Shown: piece after piece, positions 1 to 14,751 of the stretch
Layout of the letters: every line of letters begins with the position of its first letter
Numbering within the stretch: the first letter of the stretch is position 1
Source of the DNA: Epiperipatus broadwayi
Lineage: Eukaryota; Onychophora; Udeonychophora; Euonychophora; Peripatidae
DNA length: 64,000 nucleotides
Direction of reading: 5' to 3'
Assembly: GCA_028023455.1 (NCBI GenBank)
Contig: JAQFVV010000073.1
Span: 246,001 to 310,000 of the forward strand
Program-made: the position numbers and the translations under genes
The notes under the pieces: model-generated
What the model saw: only the letters and a program-made list of their open reading frames with translations
Told to the model about the DNA's origin: nothing
The model's database searches: none

Positions 1-447
1 ATGTACACTCACATAACAAAATCTAGAACTTTAGTAAATAATCCCAAGGCCAACCAGAATATGGTGGTGAAACCACAGGTCTGATATAGCCCTAGTTCCT
101 TTACTATTGCTCAGAGATTTACCACGTTGTGGATGACACATATGAGGTCATAGCAGTATTCCCTTTCATCACATGCCAGCAGTAAAATATCAGTAGAGCA
201 AAAGACTGGGACAAAGTTGACATTCTATCCAGTATAGCTATATAGATATTGTGTGGCTAGGATATAATTATAAATTAGAAAGTGATTCTTAATGACTAAT
301 AATAAATAATTACTAAATGATGGAATGATTATGATCCGATGAGCAAGACTGAGACATGAAACAAAGTTAAATTTAAAATTAATTTAATAAAAGTTAAAAT
401 ATTAAAATAACAAATAAAACAAAATTACAATAGCTAGGTGGTTTGTC
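1..447. other. AT-rich non-coding DNA
   Basis: No open frame, RNA gene or obvious repeat was recognised. The first 240 bases are somewhat less A+T-rich than what follows and could be an old repeat, but no second copy was found in the window. Confidence 0.5.
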
Positions 448-471
448 TCACATGCAGGTGATTAAGGGATA

Positions 472-574
472 GTTTTTTTTAAAGTCTTATAGCATCAGTC
501 GGGATGTGAACCTGCAACCCAGGCAACCGCCTGCAAGGCAGTCATGCTGATCTCTTGACCACCAATGCAAGACT
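472..574 (-). repeat. tRNA-derived SINE fragment
   Basis: On the minus strand the sequence has an A-box-like TGGTGGTCAAGAG, a seven-base loop carrying TGC between complementary five-base arms, a B-box-like GGTTCACATCC and a short A-tail (T run at about 473-480). The body resembles the SINEs at 22870 and 24280, which share GATGCTAT after the B box. Stem pairing is too degraded for a functional tRNA. It sits between two units of the CAGGTG cluster. Confidence 0.5.
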
Positions 575-768
575 AGTTTGGGTTCACATGCAAGTGATGG
601 TTTTAGATATATAATTCTTTATGGATGAGTTATACATAACTTGGTTTACATGTATAGGTGGTGGATGAAATCACTCGCAGGTGATATTAAATTTCTAGTT
701 ACAAATTATCGGGTTTCTTACATATATGTATATCACTCGTAGGTGATTATTTAATATTTAGGCACTTC

Positions 769-773
<5 letters not shown>

Positions 774-803
<30 letters not shown>
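774..803. repeat. (TA)n microsatellite
   Basis: Pure alternating TA run. It can pair with itself, and its flanks (CAGTTTATAT / ATAAACTG) are also complementary, so it could extrude a cruciform. Confidence 0.9.
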
Positions 804-809
<6 letters not shown>

Positions 810-876
810 TTGCAGTTTTTAGGTTACAAATATATAATTTACTTAGCTATATATATGTCTATCACTTGCAGGTGAT

Positions 877-3640
877 GAAATTATAATACATTTGAATTTA
901 TATTTTCATGAGCTTTAATATTAATTTTATAACTAAATGAATTTGCTCATGATTATCTATGCCTAGTTTATGCTATAATATGATGTAGATTTGCTTTATA
1001 GTTAGCAGAAGTGATTATAAATATTTATAAAGAACATGATGTTTTATTAAGCACGAATATTCAATGTATTCTCTATATAGCTAATATGCCTATTAAACTA
1101 GATTCGAATTCAGATCAAAGATGAAGAATACAATTATAATGGCAGGATGAACTGATGATTGGCAGCCAGACTTCAGATACTAAGGCATATATAAAACATA
1201 CAATTCTGAGTCCCTGCATCTTGTATATGTGCCTATTTCACGGGATTGGTATCATGTACTGGTTCCCTTTTACCATACTCATTGCTGCAAAATAAGAGAC
1301 CTTTAGTCCAGATGATCGAGCAATTTATTTAAGTGGGAGTCTCATGCTCTGAGGGAGTTTCATTTTCCATTCTAAGGATGCAGAATGGGGAGGTGCAAAC
1401 CTGCCCACCATCTGGAGAAAATAATTGCCCAAACTAAGAGTACTGGTGTAGCCCTAACACATACACCCAGTAAGGAAAACAGCAACAAGTGAGTATGCCA
1501 TAGTGTTTCTAAAAAACACATACACACCACTGACAACATTCTCATATAATAAAATTAAGATGCTAAACAATAGTTTCATTCATGAAACTACCCTGTATCA
1601 GTTCATTAGATAGCATCTATATTCATGCTATAAGGGAAAGCTTAAGAATATAATTTGTAAAGCTATCTATATAGGCATTTATATTTCTAGGGAGGATTAC
1701 AGTAGATTATGGGAAATTGTAATATAGAATTATAGATTTATATTGTATTTTATCACTTCAACTGAATATTACTTAAATATTATATTTAAAGCAAATCTAT
1801 CTTAGAATAACTGAAAGCTTGTAATTATATCTTAATTAAGATATTTTATCCATGTCAAAACAGAGTTTCGGTTTGTGTGTCAATATACGCGAAATTACAT
1901 ATATATGCAAAATTACATATATATGTGTGAGAATACATATTTACTTCTCATCAATGATTTAATTATGAATAAAACTTGGTTTTGAATACATGTAGCATAA
2001 ACAATTACATAATTGAAAATAATAAGGTTTGGCATAGATTTAACTAAAAGAAATGTAAGATTTAAAATAAAATAAGATTTCACGTAAGTGAAATCTAAAA
2101 TTTGGTTTTGCTTTAGTCTAATTTAAAAAGGGGTTTATGTGACATTAGCTAAGATTTGATTGATTTAGTTTAAGATAATTTGAAGTTGTTTATAAAATTA
2201 ATAAGGGAATATATTATCATTAACTTAAAATATATAAAATAGCTTAGAAATTTAACTGTCATTTAAAAATATATCACTTAAATTATATGTAATAAAAGTT
2301 ATATTAAACATTGAAAACAAATAGATTTAAGTATATTAGACTAAATACGTAAAACTAAATCAATCATGAATGAGTTCGATAAGTAAATCAATACATAAAT
2401 ACTCAAATTAATAAATTAAACATGTTATTGGCTTGGATGTGTAAATCAATAGATTTTAAATTATACAGCATTTAATAACTCAATGAACCGTTTAATAAAT
2501 CAGGGAATTATCCAATAAACCAGGTATAAATATCAAATAGTAAATCAAATGATTAAATCAAATCAGGTATCAATTATTAAATCAGGCAAGATTTCAGGAT
2601 TAAAAAAAATTACATTTAGAAGGAAGTTTAGTTTACATTATTATTATTACTTTAGATTAAGCTAGCATTTTAGAATTAGTTGACTTTAGTTGAAAGGCTT
2701 TAGAATGGAAGGAATTTATTACCATTTTCTTCTTTTTCTGATTACAAATTATTTCTTCATCATAGGACTTCTTTAGTTTGGTGGCAGCTATTGCTTCATC
2801 TCTTCCCGCATCAGGTAGCTTCTCATCGAGAGCAAGAAGACAAGGAGTTTAGCCTACTACCCAAACATCATCACCACAATCAATTTACACGTACTTTGTT
2901 AAAAAATAGACTCAATTGCATTTTCAAAATGGCTGCAGTAGTTTTTATATTAGCTCACCCCCCTCTTCTTCATTATATTATTTTTAGACCTGCCTTTCTA
3001 GTTTTCTCGCTATTGCAAACAAAATCGTGAAATCCTGATGTGTCTGATTTTCCTTTAGGTCAATTTAACCTCGGTCACTTGCAGTAATTTATTCAGTTTT
3101 TTAAATTTAAATCTAATTTTAACCTTAAATTGAAATTGGGTCATTTTATAGCGAGGAGGATTAACTTTTTGGTGTCATCCTTACTAGAAAAACAAATCTA
3201 AAATATGGGAAAAACATTTTGTTATATATGTAACTCGACCGTTTAATTTAGCGATATATGCAGAATTATATAATAATTTCAAATATTACTTCTAGAATAA
3301 ATATTTTAAATAAAGAAATTTTAATGTCTTAATCCTGTTAACATTATTCATTCCTGCATATATGTAGTCTCTCATTACACATACAATGCATTTTCCGTTT
3401 ACTTATTATTAGAAATATATATGTGTGCATTTATAGAGGTTTATATATATGAATGCAGTTTTCTCTCTATATGTAGAGATATATGCACACATACATGGTT
3501 AACATATTTAGGTTTAAATTTAGCTGGGTTTTTATGATATTAGCATGATATATGAGGATTTTGTGGTAGTTATATAGATAGAAATACTACTATAGAATAT
3601 AGTAGGTGAAACAGTTGGATTGTCAAAGCTGACTGTTTCA

Positions 3641-3671
<31 letters not shown>

Positions 3672-4129
3672 AAGATGCTATTTATTAAATGAACAATTAA
3701 TAATGTGTTGTCTTTCATATAATTAATAAGCGACATGTTCTAGTGAGCTAGAAACCTAATTCCATTTTAAAATTAAATGTCACAAATTGAATTAAACATG
3801 CACATATTATTAGTATTTATGAAATTAATACATTAAAGAATAACCCTTATAATATTATGAAAAGTGAATATAAGCTCAGATATATTATTTTTACAATTAA
3901 TATAGTAATATATTTGTAAAATATGTTTTCTAATCATATGGAAGTATCATACTAATATTTGTGAATTTCATAAATTTATAAATAAATACACATATGTAAA
4001 TAAGTAATGAAATAATATTACTGAGGAAAAAATTGATATAAGTTCGATATAAAAAATACATAGTTTATTAAATGCTAAGCCATATGTTCATTTCAATTTT
4101 AGACATATGTGTGTGTGTGGTCATGTGTG
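877..4129. other. AT-rich non-coding DNA
   Basis: No supported gene. A slightly G+C-richer block at about 1080-1530 has no recognisable coding frame. A short open frame at 2791-3030 (79 codons) has low-complexity composition and matches no family I know. Several short TATATG runs and a (TA)n tract at 3640-3669 are present. Confidence 0.5.
3640..3669. repeat. (TA)n microsatellite
   Basis: About 14 TA dinucleotides in a row. Confidence 0.9.
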
Positions 4130-4216
4130 TTGGTTGTATAAGATAGAGTGCATATCGGAAGGAGGCTTGAAAATCTGTGTTCAAATATCCTATATTACAA
4201 TTAAACTTCAAGTATA
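4130..4216 (+). repeat. tRNA-derived SINE-like repeat, second family
   Basis: Shares an ordered set of words with 50262-50345: a G+A-rich box, CTTG, AATCTG, a B-box-like GTTCAAAT, CCTATA, TACAATTAA and CTTCA. It ends in a TA microsatellite into which the large direct-repeat element at 4237 appears to have inserted. The family is recognised only from its copies in this window. Confidence 0.4.
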
Positions 4217-4236
4217 TGATATATATATATATATAT
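4216..4236. repeat. (TA)n microsatellite abutting the large element
   Basis: Short TA run directly before the first TGTAACGA terminus. It probably obscures any target-site duplication. Confidence 0.8.
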
Positions 4237-4262
4237 TGTAACGAGCACAGACGTTCGTTACA
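4237..4262. repeat. Terminal hairpin of A segment
   Basis: TGTAACGA and TTCGTTACA are inverted around a nine-base spacer, so the first 26 bases form a stem-loop exactly at the element end. The same structure occurs at 7193 and 10139. Confidence 0.8.
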
Positions 4263-4681
4263 TTGTTTTTTTATTTATTTATTAAACATGAAAGTAAATT
4301 AAAAAGTTCGCATTTAAAAATTTTCTTTTAGAATTAAAAATTGAAATTAAATATCATCTTAAACTCTTATATATTAAATCGCACAGATAATGAAAAATTA
4401 TTAAAATAAAACTTTATTAAAGAAAAAGTATTTTTAAAACTAAATTTTAAAAAGATTTGGAGATGAAATTATATCTTTAAATTTATCTTTAAATATATTT
4501 GTGATTTGGAAAACAGGTTAATTAATCAGAAATGGAAATGATTGTTAATTAGTTAAATGTAAACCAGCCTTCGGCATTTAAATGTAAAAATACCGGTCAG
4601 ATAGGAAAACAATAGAAACTGTTAGCAAATAAGAAGAAATCCCTATGGAATCGGACCGCAGCGAAAGGACCATCGCATCGG

Positions 4682-4722
4682 TGACGTAATGTAAATTCAA
4701 TCCTTCACATTAATATAAAAGG
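4682..4722 (+). promoter_or_regulatory. Putative LTR core promoter (CRE plus TATA)
   Basis: TGACGTAA lies 32 bases upstream of TATAAAAGG. The same arrangement recurs in copies 2 (TATA near 7671) and 3 (near 10617). Transcription from here is inferred. Confidence 0.45.
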
Positions 4723-5521
4723 AAAATTTGGAAATTATTAATCAGGGAGTTATTGATGATTATTACGATGTAACAGCTAGGTGTTAGTGCTGAGGGGATT
4801 GAAAAAGACGCACAGCTTCAATCCCTTCAGTTCTGCTAAGAAAGGAAGAAAAATGAACCATCGTTTCTACATTGAGGACCAACTACACTAAAAAATCTCC
4901 GGATGGATAAATAAATCAGCCAACAGGATACCAATCTTCAGATGACGTGGGAATTCACGTTCAAACGGCAAGGAATATATGAAGATGAACTATTTAAATA
5001 ACCGTAAGAACTTTAAAATTTATGAACAGTAAATTAAAAACTTTCCAGATTTAAATAATTGCAATATTATTCTATCTGACCAACATTATTTATTAATTAG
5101 TTATAATTTTATTTAATGTATTTATTTTGTAAAATCATTTCCATTTATTTATTTTTTGTTCTTTAAGTTTTATTATGATTTTTGTTTTCTGTTAAATTAA
5201 TTATAAAAATGTTAAACTTAAGTCGGGCGTGAATGGCTGTATAGATTTGTAAAGTTATATTAGGGGAGGGTAATCTTAGGTTATTTATGTCGTTGTTAGA
5301 TTGGGTCAATGGATTGGATATATTGATGTAGTTAGTAGATGTAATCGGAGATTCGCTACTGGCAGAATCGTTTCTATATACGCCGCACTCACCCGGTTGC
5401 CTATGGAAGGAATTATAAGACGGAGAACGCAGTTCCTTTCTATGGAGTTTTTTTTTTATTGTTCTTCTCGTTAGATAGATGTAATATTCCTATCTGATTG
5501 AGAGTCAATGTCTTTTCTTAA

Positions 5522-7192
5522 TTCTTTTGGTGCTGCCGTATTTCGTATTACATTGAATACATTGATATATCAGATGGATTGATGCCAGTTTGACTACGAA
5601 TTTTAGCCTAAGGTTAAATAGGGATAGAATGTTTATTTTCAAAAGCAAATTTATGTGGTCTATTCATACCCGACCCTAAATAAAAATGCATTAAATTTAA
5701 GTTGTTTATAGACGCTTGCATGGATTGTTTATTGGTTAACTATGTTTTGCGTTTCCATATTTGATCAAAATATATAGACATTCGATAAATAATGATACCT
5801 TACGGTGAGTATCTAAAATGTATTTATTCGGATGTCTTTTAAATCATTGGTGACAATGCAAGTATCTTATGGTGAATACTACTGGGTTACTTATAAATTT
5901 CCCTCTGCAATTGCCAGTATCAATGATTTTATCTTTTGATCGTTTATGTTTACTTTGAAATGTTTTTAACCGTGTAATCTATGTAACCGATGTATAGCAA
6001 CATATTAAAACAAGCCTTTCATAAATTTGTCTGTACGAACTTAATTAAAATGTAAAATTAGAATGTAATAGTAATTAAAGGTAAATTAAAGTCAAAAATC
6101 AAAGTAAAAAAATAATGTTAAATGTTAAAATGTAAAACTAATAATAAAATAATTTTAAATCTTATATATATGTGCATAAATAAATGTTTGTATGCTAATT
6201 ACTGGCAGTGGCTTATTTTATTTTTTTTTTTTAATGTTGAAATCTACTTAGATAAGATATGATATTATTAAATCTCTGCTACTCCCTGAGCTAGTGACAT
6301 GGGCTAACGACCGGAACCAAAATATTTAAAAAAAAAAATTTTTTTTTTTGACTTATGTATCTGCCTACTTTATAAATTTTTCTAGGTTGAAATGCCTAGA
6401 TGGCGCCCCGTAGTGCAGATTACGGTAAGTCGCTTTCTCCGGATCGTTACAATGGCGAACCAACTCGGGCCGATCTTTAATAAACCACAAATACCCTGAG
6501 CAAATTTTGTCAAAATGAAATATTTTATCTGGTTACATAAGTCGTATACTTGAAATCTTATAAAAGCTCTGCCAGTAAAAGAAATTGTGCATATATATTA
6601 AACACGAGAAAGTATAAATAATTTTAAAACTAATTTTTGTTAAAAAAAAAAAAAAAAAAGTCAAAAGGTTGCGATTGATATGTTTTTGTTGTTGTAATAT
6701 AAATTATGCTTTAAGGTGTATAGGAGTGCACAGCCACGTAAGTTTATGATCGAAATGTGGTGCCTTACGATGAGTACCTTCGGGAATTACTTCAGTGTAA
6801 CCCTATGTATGCATTTCAATCAGTCATAAATAAGTTGGTTGTATGTATAATTGTGCTGCAAATATACACGTATAAATCCATTATCTTTCTTAAAACATAT
6901 TTATCTCAATGCAACCTCCTAAATAAATAATTTATAAAATAACTTGCTTGTCATGCCGTGTGTAAAAATAAAATGTATAAAATAAAATAGAACTCTTGTG
7001 GGGAGGGGTGTAAATGTAAATGGTCCTTAGGTAAACGATAGTAAACATTTTTCTTTTTATATATAGTCTTTTTGTAAAATTATTAACCGGATGTTTGTAA
7101 ATTTTGTTAGTCGTGTACCATAATTACTAACCCTAAGTAAAATATATATATATTTTTTTTGATCATTTTTTTTTTAAGTATCTTTACTGATA
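5522..7192 (+). repeat. B segment copy 1 (non-coding internal region)
   Basis: Starts TTCTTTTGGTGCTGCC; the TTGGTGC core is shared with the PBS-like site of the unrelated TRIM element at 33581. There is no open frame of note. A moderately G+C-rich block at about 6280-6480 contains a splice-donor-like GGTAAGT. The segment ends in A and T homopolymers. Confidence 0.55.
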
Positions 7193-8477
7193 TGTAACGA
7201 GCACAGATGTTCGTTACATTGTTGTTGTTTTTTATTTATTAAACATGAAAGTAAATTAAAAAGTTCGCATTTAAAAATTTTCTTTTAGAATTAAAAATTG
7301 AAATTAAATATCATCTTAAACTCTTATATATTAAATCGCACAGATAATGAAAAATTATTAAAATAAAACTTTATTAAAGAAAAAGTATTTTTAAAACAAA
7401 ATTTTAAAAAGATTTGGAGATGAAATTATATCTTTAAATTTATCTTTAAATATATTTGTGATTTGGAAAACAGGTTAATTAATCAGAAATGGAAATGATT
7501 GTTAATTAGTTAAATGTAAACCAGCCTTCGGCATTTAAATGTAAAAACACCGGTCAGATAGGAAAACAATAGAAACTGTTAGCAAATAAGAAGAAATCCC
7601 TATGGAATCGGACCGCAGCGAAAGGACCATCGCATCGGTGACGTAATGTAAATTCAATCCTTCACATTAATATAAAAGGAAAATTTGGAAATTATTAATC
7701 AGGGAGTTATTGATGATTATTACGATGTAACAGCTAGGTGTTAGTGCTGAGGGGATTGAAAAAGACACACAGCTTCAATTCCTTCAGTTCTGCTAAGAAA
7801 GGAAGAAAAATGAACCATCGTTTCTACATTGAGGACCAACTACACTAAAAAATCTCCGGATGGATAAATAAATCGGCCAACAGGATACCAATCTTCGGAC
7901 GACGTGGGAGTTCACGTTCAAACGGCAAGGAATATATGAAGATGAACTATTTAAATAACCGTAAGAACTTTAAAATTTATGAACAGTAAATTAAAAACTT
8001 TCCAGATTTAAATAATTGCAATATTATTCTATCTGACCAACATTATTTATTAATTAGTTATAATTTTATTTAATGTATTTATTTTGTAAAATCATTTCCA
8101 TTTATTTATTTTTTGTTCTTTAAGTTTTATTATGATTTTTGTTTTCCGTTAAATTAATTTTAAAAATGTTAAACTTAAGTCAGGCGTGAATGGCTGTATA
8201 GATTTGTAAAGTTATATTAGGGGAGGGTAATCTTAGGTTATTTATGTCGTTGTTAGATTGGGTCAATGGATTGGATACATTGATGTAGTTAGTAGATGTA
8301 ATCGGAGATTCGCTACTGGCAGAATCGTTTCTATATACGCCGCACTCACCTGGTTGCCTATGGAAGGAATTATAAGACGGAGAACACAGTTCCTTTCTAT
8401 GGAGTTTTTTTTTATTGTTCTTCTCGTTAGATAGATGTAATATTCCTATCTGATTGAGAGTCAATGTCTTTTCTTAA
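7193..8477 (+). repeat. A segment copy 2 (LTR-like)
   Basis: Near-identical to copy 1, with the same terminal hairpin, CRE-like and TATA motifs. An antisense open frame (8180-8464) within it is not convincing as a gene. Confidence 0.6.
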
Positions 8478-10138
8478 TTCTTTTGGTGCTGCGTATTTTG
8501 TATTACATTGAATACATCGATATATCAGATGGATTGATGCCAGTTTGACTACGAATTTTAGCCTAAGGTTAAATAGGGATAGAATGTTTATTTTCAAAAG
8601 CAAATTTATGTGGTCTATTCATACCCGACTCTAAATAAAAATGCATTAAATTTAAGTTGTTTATAGACGCTTGCATGGATTGTTTATTGGTTAACTATGT
8701 TTTGCGTTTCCATATTTGATCAAAATATATAGACATTCGATAAATAATGATACCTTACGGTGAGTATCTAAAATGTATTTATTCGGATGTCTTTTAAATC
8801 ATTGGTGACAATGCAAGTATCTTATGGTGAATACTACTGGGTTACTTATAAATTTCCCTCTGCAATTGCCAGTATCAATGATTTTATCTTTTGATTGTTT
8901 ATGTTTACTTTGAAATGTTTTTAACCGTGTAATCTATGTAACCGATGTATAGCAACATATTAAAACAAGCCTTTCATAAATTTGTCTGTGCGAACTTAAT
9001 TAAAATGTAAAATTAGAATGTAATAGTAATTAAAGGTAAATTAAAGTCAAAAATCAAAGTAAAAAAATAATGTTAAATGTTAAAATGTAAAACTAATAAT
9101 AAAATAATTTTAAATCTTATATATATGTGCATAAATAAATGTTTGTATGCTAATTACTGGCAGTGGCTTATTTTATTTATTTTTCTTAATGTTGAAATCT
9201 AATTAGATAAGATATGATATTATTAAATCTCTGCTACTCCCTGAGCTAGTGACATGGGCTAACGACCGGAACCAAAATATTTGAAAAAAAAAATTTTTTT
9301 TTTGACTTACGTATCTGTCTACTTTATAAATTTTTCTAGGTTGAAATGCCTAGATCGCGCCCCGTAGTGCAGATTACGGTAAGTCGCTTTCTCCGGATCG
9401 TTACAATGGTGAACCAACTCGGGCCGATCTTTAATAAACCACAAATACCCTGAGCAAATTTTGTCAAAATGAAATATTTTATCTGGTTACATAAGTCGTA
9501 TACTTGAAATCTTATAAAAGCTCTGCCAGTAAAAGAAATTGCGCATATATATTAAACATGAGAAAGTATAAATAATTTTAAAACTAATTTTTGTTAAAAA
9601 AAAAAAAAAGTCAAAAGGTTGCGATTGATATGTTTTTGTTGTTGTAATATAAATTATGCTTTAAGGTGTATAGGAGCGCACAGCCACGTAAGTTTATGAT
9701 CGAAATGTGGTGCCTTACGATGAGTACCTTCAGGAATTATTTCAGTGTAACCCTATGTATGCATTTCAATCAGTCATAAATAAGTTGGTGGTATGTATAA
9801 TTGTGCTGCAAATATACATGTATAAATCCATTATCTTTCTTAAAAAAGATTTATCTCAATGCAACCTCCTAAATAAATAATTTATAAAATAACTTGCTTG
9901 TCATGCCGTGTGTAAAAATAAAATGTATAAAATAAAATAGAACTCTTGTGGGGAGGGGTGTAAATGTAAATGGTCCTTAGGTAAACGATAGTAAACATTT
10001 TTCTTTTTGTATATAGTCTTTTTGTAAAATTATTAACCGAATGTTTGTAAATTTTGTTAGTCGTGTACCATAATTACTAACTCTAAGTAAAATATATATA
10101 TTTTTTTGATCATTTTTTTTTAAGTATCTTTACTGATA
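8478..10138 (+). repeat. B segment copy 2
   Basis: Near-identical to copy 1 of B. Differences are mainly single substitutions and lengths of the A and T runs. Confidence 0.55.
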
Positions 10139-11425
10139 TGTAACGAGCACAGACGTTCGTTACATTGTTGTTTTTTTTTATTTATTAAACATGAAAGTAA
10201 ATTAAAAAGTTCGCATTTAAAAATTTTCTTTTAGAATTAAAAATTGAAATTAAATATCATCTTAAACTCTTATATATTAAATTGCACAGATAATGAAAAA
10301 TTATTAAAATAAAACTTTATTAAAGAAAAAGTATTTTTAAAACTAAATTTTAAAAAGATTTGGAGATGAAATTATATCTTTAAATTTATCTTTAAATATA
10401 TTTATGATTTGGAAAACAGGTTAATTAATCAGAAATGGAAATGATTGTTAATTAGTTAAATGTAAACCAGCCTTCGGCATTTAAATGTAAAAACACCGGT
10501 CAGATAGGAAAACAATAGAAACTGTTAGCAAATAAGAAGAAATCCCTATGGAATCGGACCGCAGCGAAAGGACCATCGCATCGGTGACGTAATGTAAATT
10601 CAATCCTTCACATTAATATAAAAGGAAAATTTGGAAATTATTAATCAGGGAGTTATTGATGATTATTACGATGTAACAGCTAGGTGTTAGTGCTGAGGGG
10701 ATTGAAAAAGACGCACAGCTTCAATCCCTTCAGTTCTGCTAAGAAAGGAAGAAAAATGAACCATCGTTTCTACATTGAGGACCAACTACACTAAAAAATC
10801 TCCGGATGGATAAATAAATCAGCCAACAGGATACCAATCTTCGGACGACGTGGGAATTCACGTTCAAATGGCAAGGAATATATGAAGATGAACTATTTAA
10901 ATAACCGTAAGAACTTTAAAATTTATGAACAGTAAATTAAAAACTTTCCAGATTTAAATAATTGCAATATTATTCTATCTGACCAACATTATTTATTAAT
11001 TAGTTATAATTTTATTTAATGTATTTATTTTGTAAAATCATTTCCATTTATTTATTTTTTGTTCTTTAAGTTTTATTATGATTTTTGTTTTCCGTTAAAT
11101 TAATTATAAAAATGTTAAACTTAAGTCGGGCGTGAATGGCTGTATAGATTTGTAAAGTTATATTAGGGGAGGGTAATCTTAGGTTATTTATGTCGTTGTT
11201 AGATTGCATCAATGGATTGGATATATTGATGTAGTTAGTAGATGTAATCGGAGATTCGCTACTGGCAGAATCGTTTATATATACGCCGCACTCACCCGGT
11301 TGCCTATGGAAGGAATTATAAGACGGAGAACGCAGTTCCTTTCTATGGAGTTTTTTTTTTTATTGTTCTTCTCGTTAGATAGATGTAATATTCCTATCTG
11401 ATTGAGAGTCAATGTCTTTTCTTAA
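10139..11425 (+). repeat. A segment copy 3 (LTR-like), right boundary of the element
   Basis: Matches copies 1 and 2 up to CTTAA and then changes abruptly to unrelated DNA. That break defines the A/B boundary in the other copies. Confidence 0.6.
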
Positions 11426-13040
<1,615 letters not shown>

Positions 13041-14751
13041 TATTAGATTAAATCCAATGATAACTATTAACAGATTAAGTTTAAGTAAATGATCATTGAT
13101 GAAAAGTTAGATTCAAGTTTTTTTGATTACTAGCCACTTTAGGTGTTCAAGTTGAACTTTCAACTATACTTCAGACTGAACATTTTTTATCAGCAATGTT
13201 CTTTTACGTGGATTACAATATGAAAAACCACAATTGACTATATAGGCTAGTAGTATGTGATCTTGGGTATTCTTACTTCTAGAGCTCATATATCATGTAT
13301 GGAGGTGTGACAAAAATATTCCACTGTCCTGTCAGAGGTTTTTTCTTTATTTGAATGAAATTTACTTGAAAAGTAAGTAGATGCTGTTTAGGAAGGAGAG
13401 ATTTTATTTGCTTATTTTTCCATTTTACTTATTCTTTATTTAGTTTTAAGCAATAGTGTAGTTGTTTACTTTGTTACACATTTTAATTACATCTTATTTT
13501 TTTCTTTCTTCTAATTTACTTTCTTATGAAGATTCAATATAGAACTGAAATGCTTGTGCCTCATAAACAAGTTCAAACATCACATTTACAGATAAGAACC
13601 CATTAAATAATAAAATATTTTATAGATTACTTTTGAATTATAAAAACAATCTTTATTTTATCCAAGTATTACAGTTGAGCTTTATCTTTAATCATTTAAT
13701 AATTTTATATACCAAAATGAGTAGTATATATTTATAAAATTAAAACTCATATGCAGTAAATAAATTTCAGACATATTAAAGTGTAATGTTGTGTGGATAG
13801 ATAAGTCAAATGTTTATAATTCATTAAAAATCTTAAATAATTGTTAGTTAAAACTAAATTACATTCAAGGATAGATGAACCAAACATGTTGATATTATTG
13901 GGCTAAGGTGCTTTGTTTTAATAAATTCCAAAAAGTAAGATATATCACCAAAACAATCAAATTTGACGAATAGAAATGTTTGTAACTGTAAAAAAATAAG
14001 AATTCTTGTGGAAGACCTTTGTAAAAAAATATTGAAATATTTGCTCTGCAGTGGGTTTTCAATACAGGATTATGATGTATGTTTTTAATTTTTATTACTT
14101 ATAGTTTAACCAAGTTTCTATTGTTCAAATCTTTAGTCAAATCAAAAAAGTAGGATTTAATAAATAATATGTATGCTGTGGTGGCCCATGAAAATTCATA
14201 ATGGTGGAGCGGTGATCAAAATTTTAAACAAAAACGATCTGTATTTACAAAGTAAATAATCATGTGTAAGAAGATTATGAACACTTGTTTTGTTATAAAA
14301 GTGCAGTTCTATCATTGGGCTGCAGTAATTTTGCCCACCCAACAAATAGTGCAAATAAAAAGAGCATGTATCTAAGCAAGACAAAAGTCACAACAAGTAC
14401 ATTGCCAATACTTTTTTGCCACTTTATTTAGGCAGCGTATTCTATTTGGATATTTCTGTAAGATGCATATAAGAATTTATTTAATATACATATTGGAGAA
14501 CGATAATATCTAAACACAAATATTCATTTATACTAAGAAAGAGGGATGCACCTCTGCAGCACATATGAACCGGCGGCCAGTGTACATATGATTAAAAGTT
14601 AAGTTGCTAGTTATAACAAAAGACATGTTTATTACATACCTGTATCAATATATGTAATATATAGGGTATATGAGCACAGATTTTCACATGACCATCACTC
14701 ACCACTCTATCTCATATCACTGATACACTTGAACACATATATGTTGAAAAG
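13041..14751. other. AT-rich non-coding DNA
   Basis: No supported gene. A less A+T-rich patch at about 14160-14400 contains a 62-codon antisense open frame without recognisable features. Confidence 0.5.

Larger units (their letters stand above)
448..876. repeat. Cluster of five CAGGTG palindromes in a degenerate minisatellite
   Basis: A 15-base word close to TCACTCGCAGGTGAT occurs at 448, 584, 671, 733 and 862. It is an imperfect palindrome (ATCAC...GTGAT) around the E-box-like hexamer CAGGTG. The last two occurrences share upstream sequence (GTTACAAAT, then an A/T run), so the cluster looks like decayed tandem units of about 62 bp, spread apart by a SINE and a TA microsatellite. This may be only a repeat. 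A zinc-finger or bHLH binding cluster is possible but unsupported. Confidence 0.5.
4237..5521 (+). repeat. A segment copy 1 (LTR-like)
   Basis: Begins TGTAACGAGC and ends near TCTTTTCTTAA, where homology with copy 3 stops. It carries a CRE-like TGACGTAA at 4682 and TATAAAAGG at 4714, a plausible Pol II core promoter for an LTR. Confidence 0.6.
4237..11425 (+). mobile_element. Tandem non-coding retroelement, A-B-A-B-A (LTR-internal-LTR-internal-LTR)
   Basis: Two near-identical units start at 4237 and 7193 (period 2,956, then 2,946), and a third partial copy starts at 10139 and stops at 11425. Copies differ by scattered substitutions and homopolymer length changes, so the structure is young. 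The A segment (about 1,285 bp) is present three times and B (about 1,665 bp) twice. This is expected if an LTR element duplicated by unequal exchange between its LTRs. A holds a TATA-type promoter, and B starts near a TTGGTGCTGCCG word that resembles a primer-binding site. No coding sequence for gag, protease, RT or integrase is present. Against the LTR reading: no polypurine tract directly before A, no clear CA end and no visible TSD. A Penelope-like element or simple tandem duplication remains possible. Confidence 0.6.

Noticed and set aside
8180-8464. 94-codon antisense open frame
   Set aside because: It lies in A segment copy 2, and the same stretch in the other near-identical copies is broken. 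No family signature.
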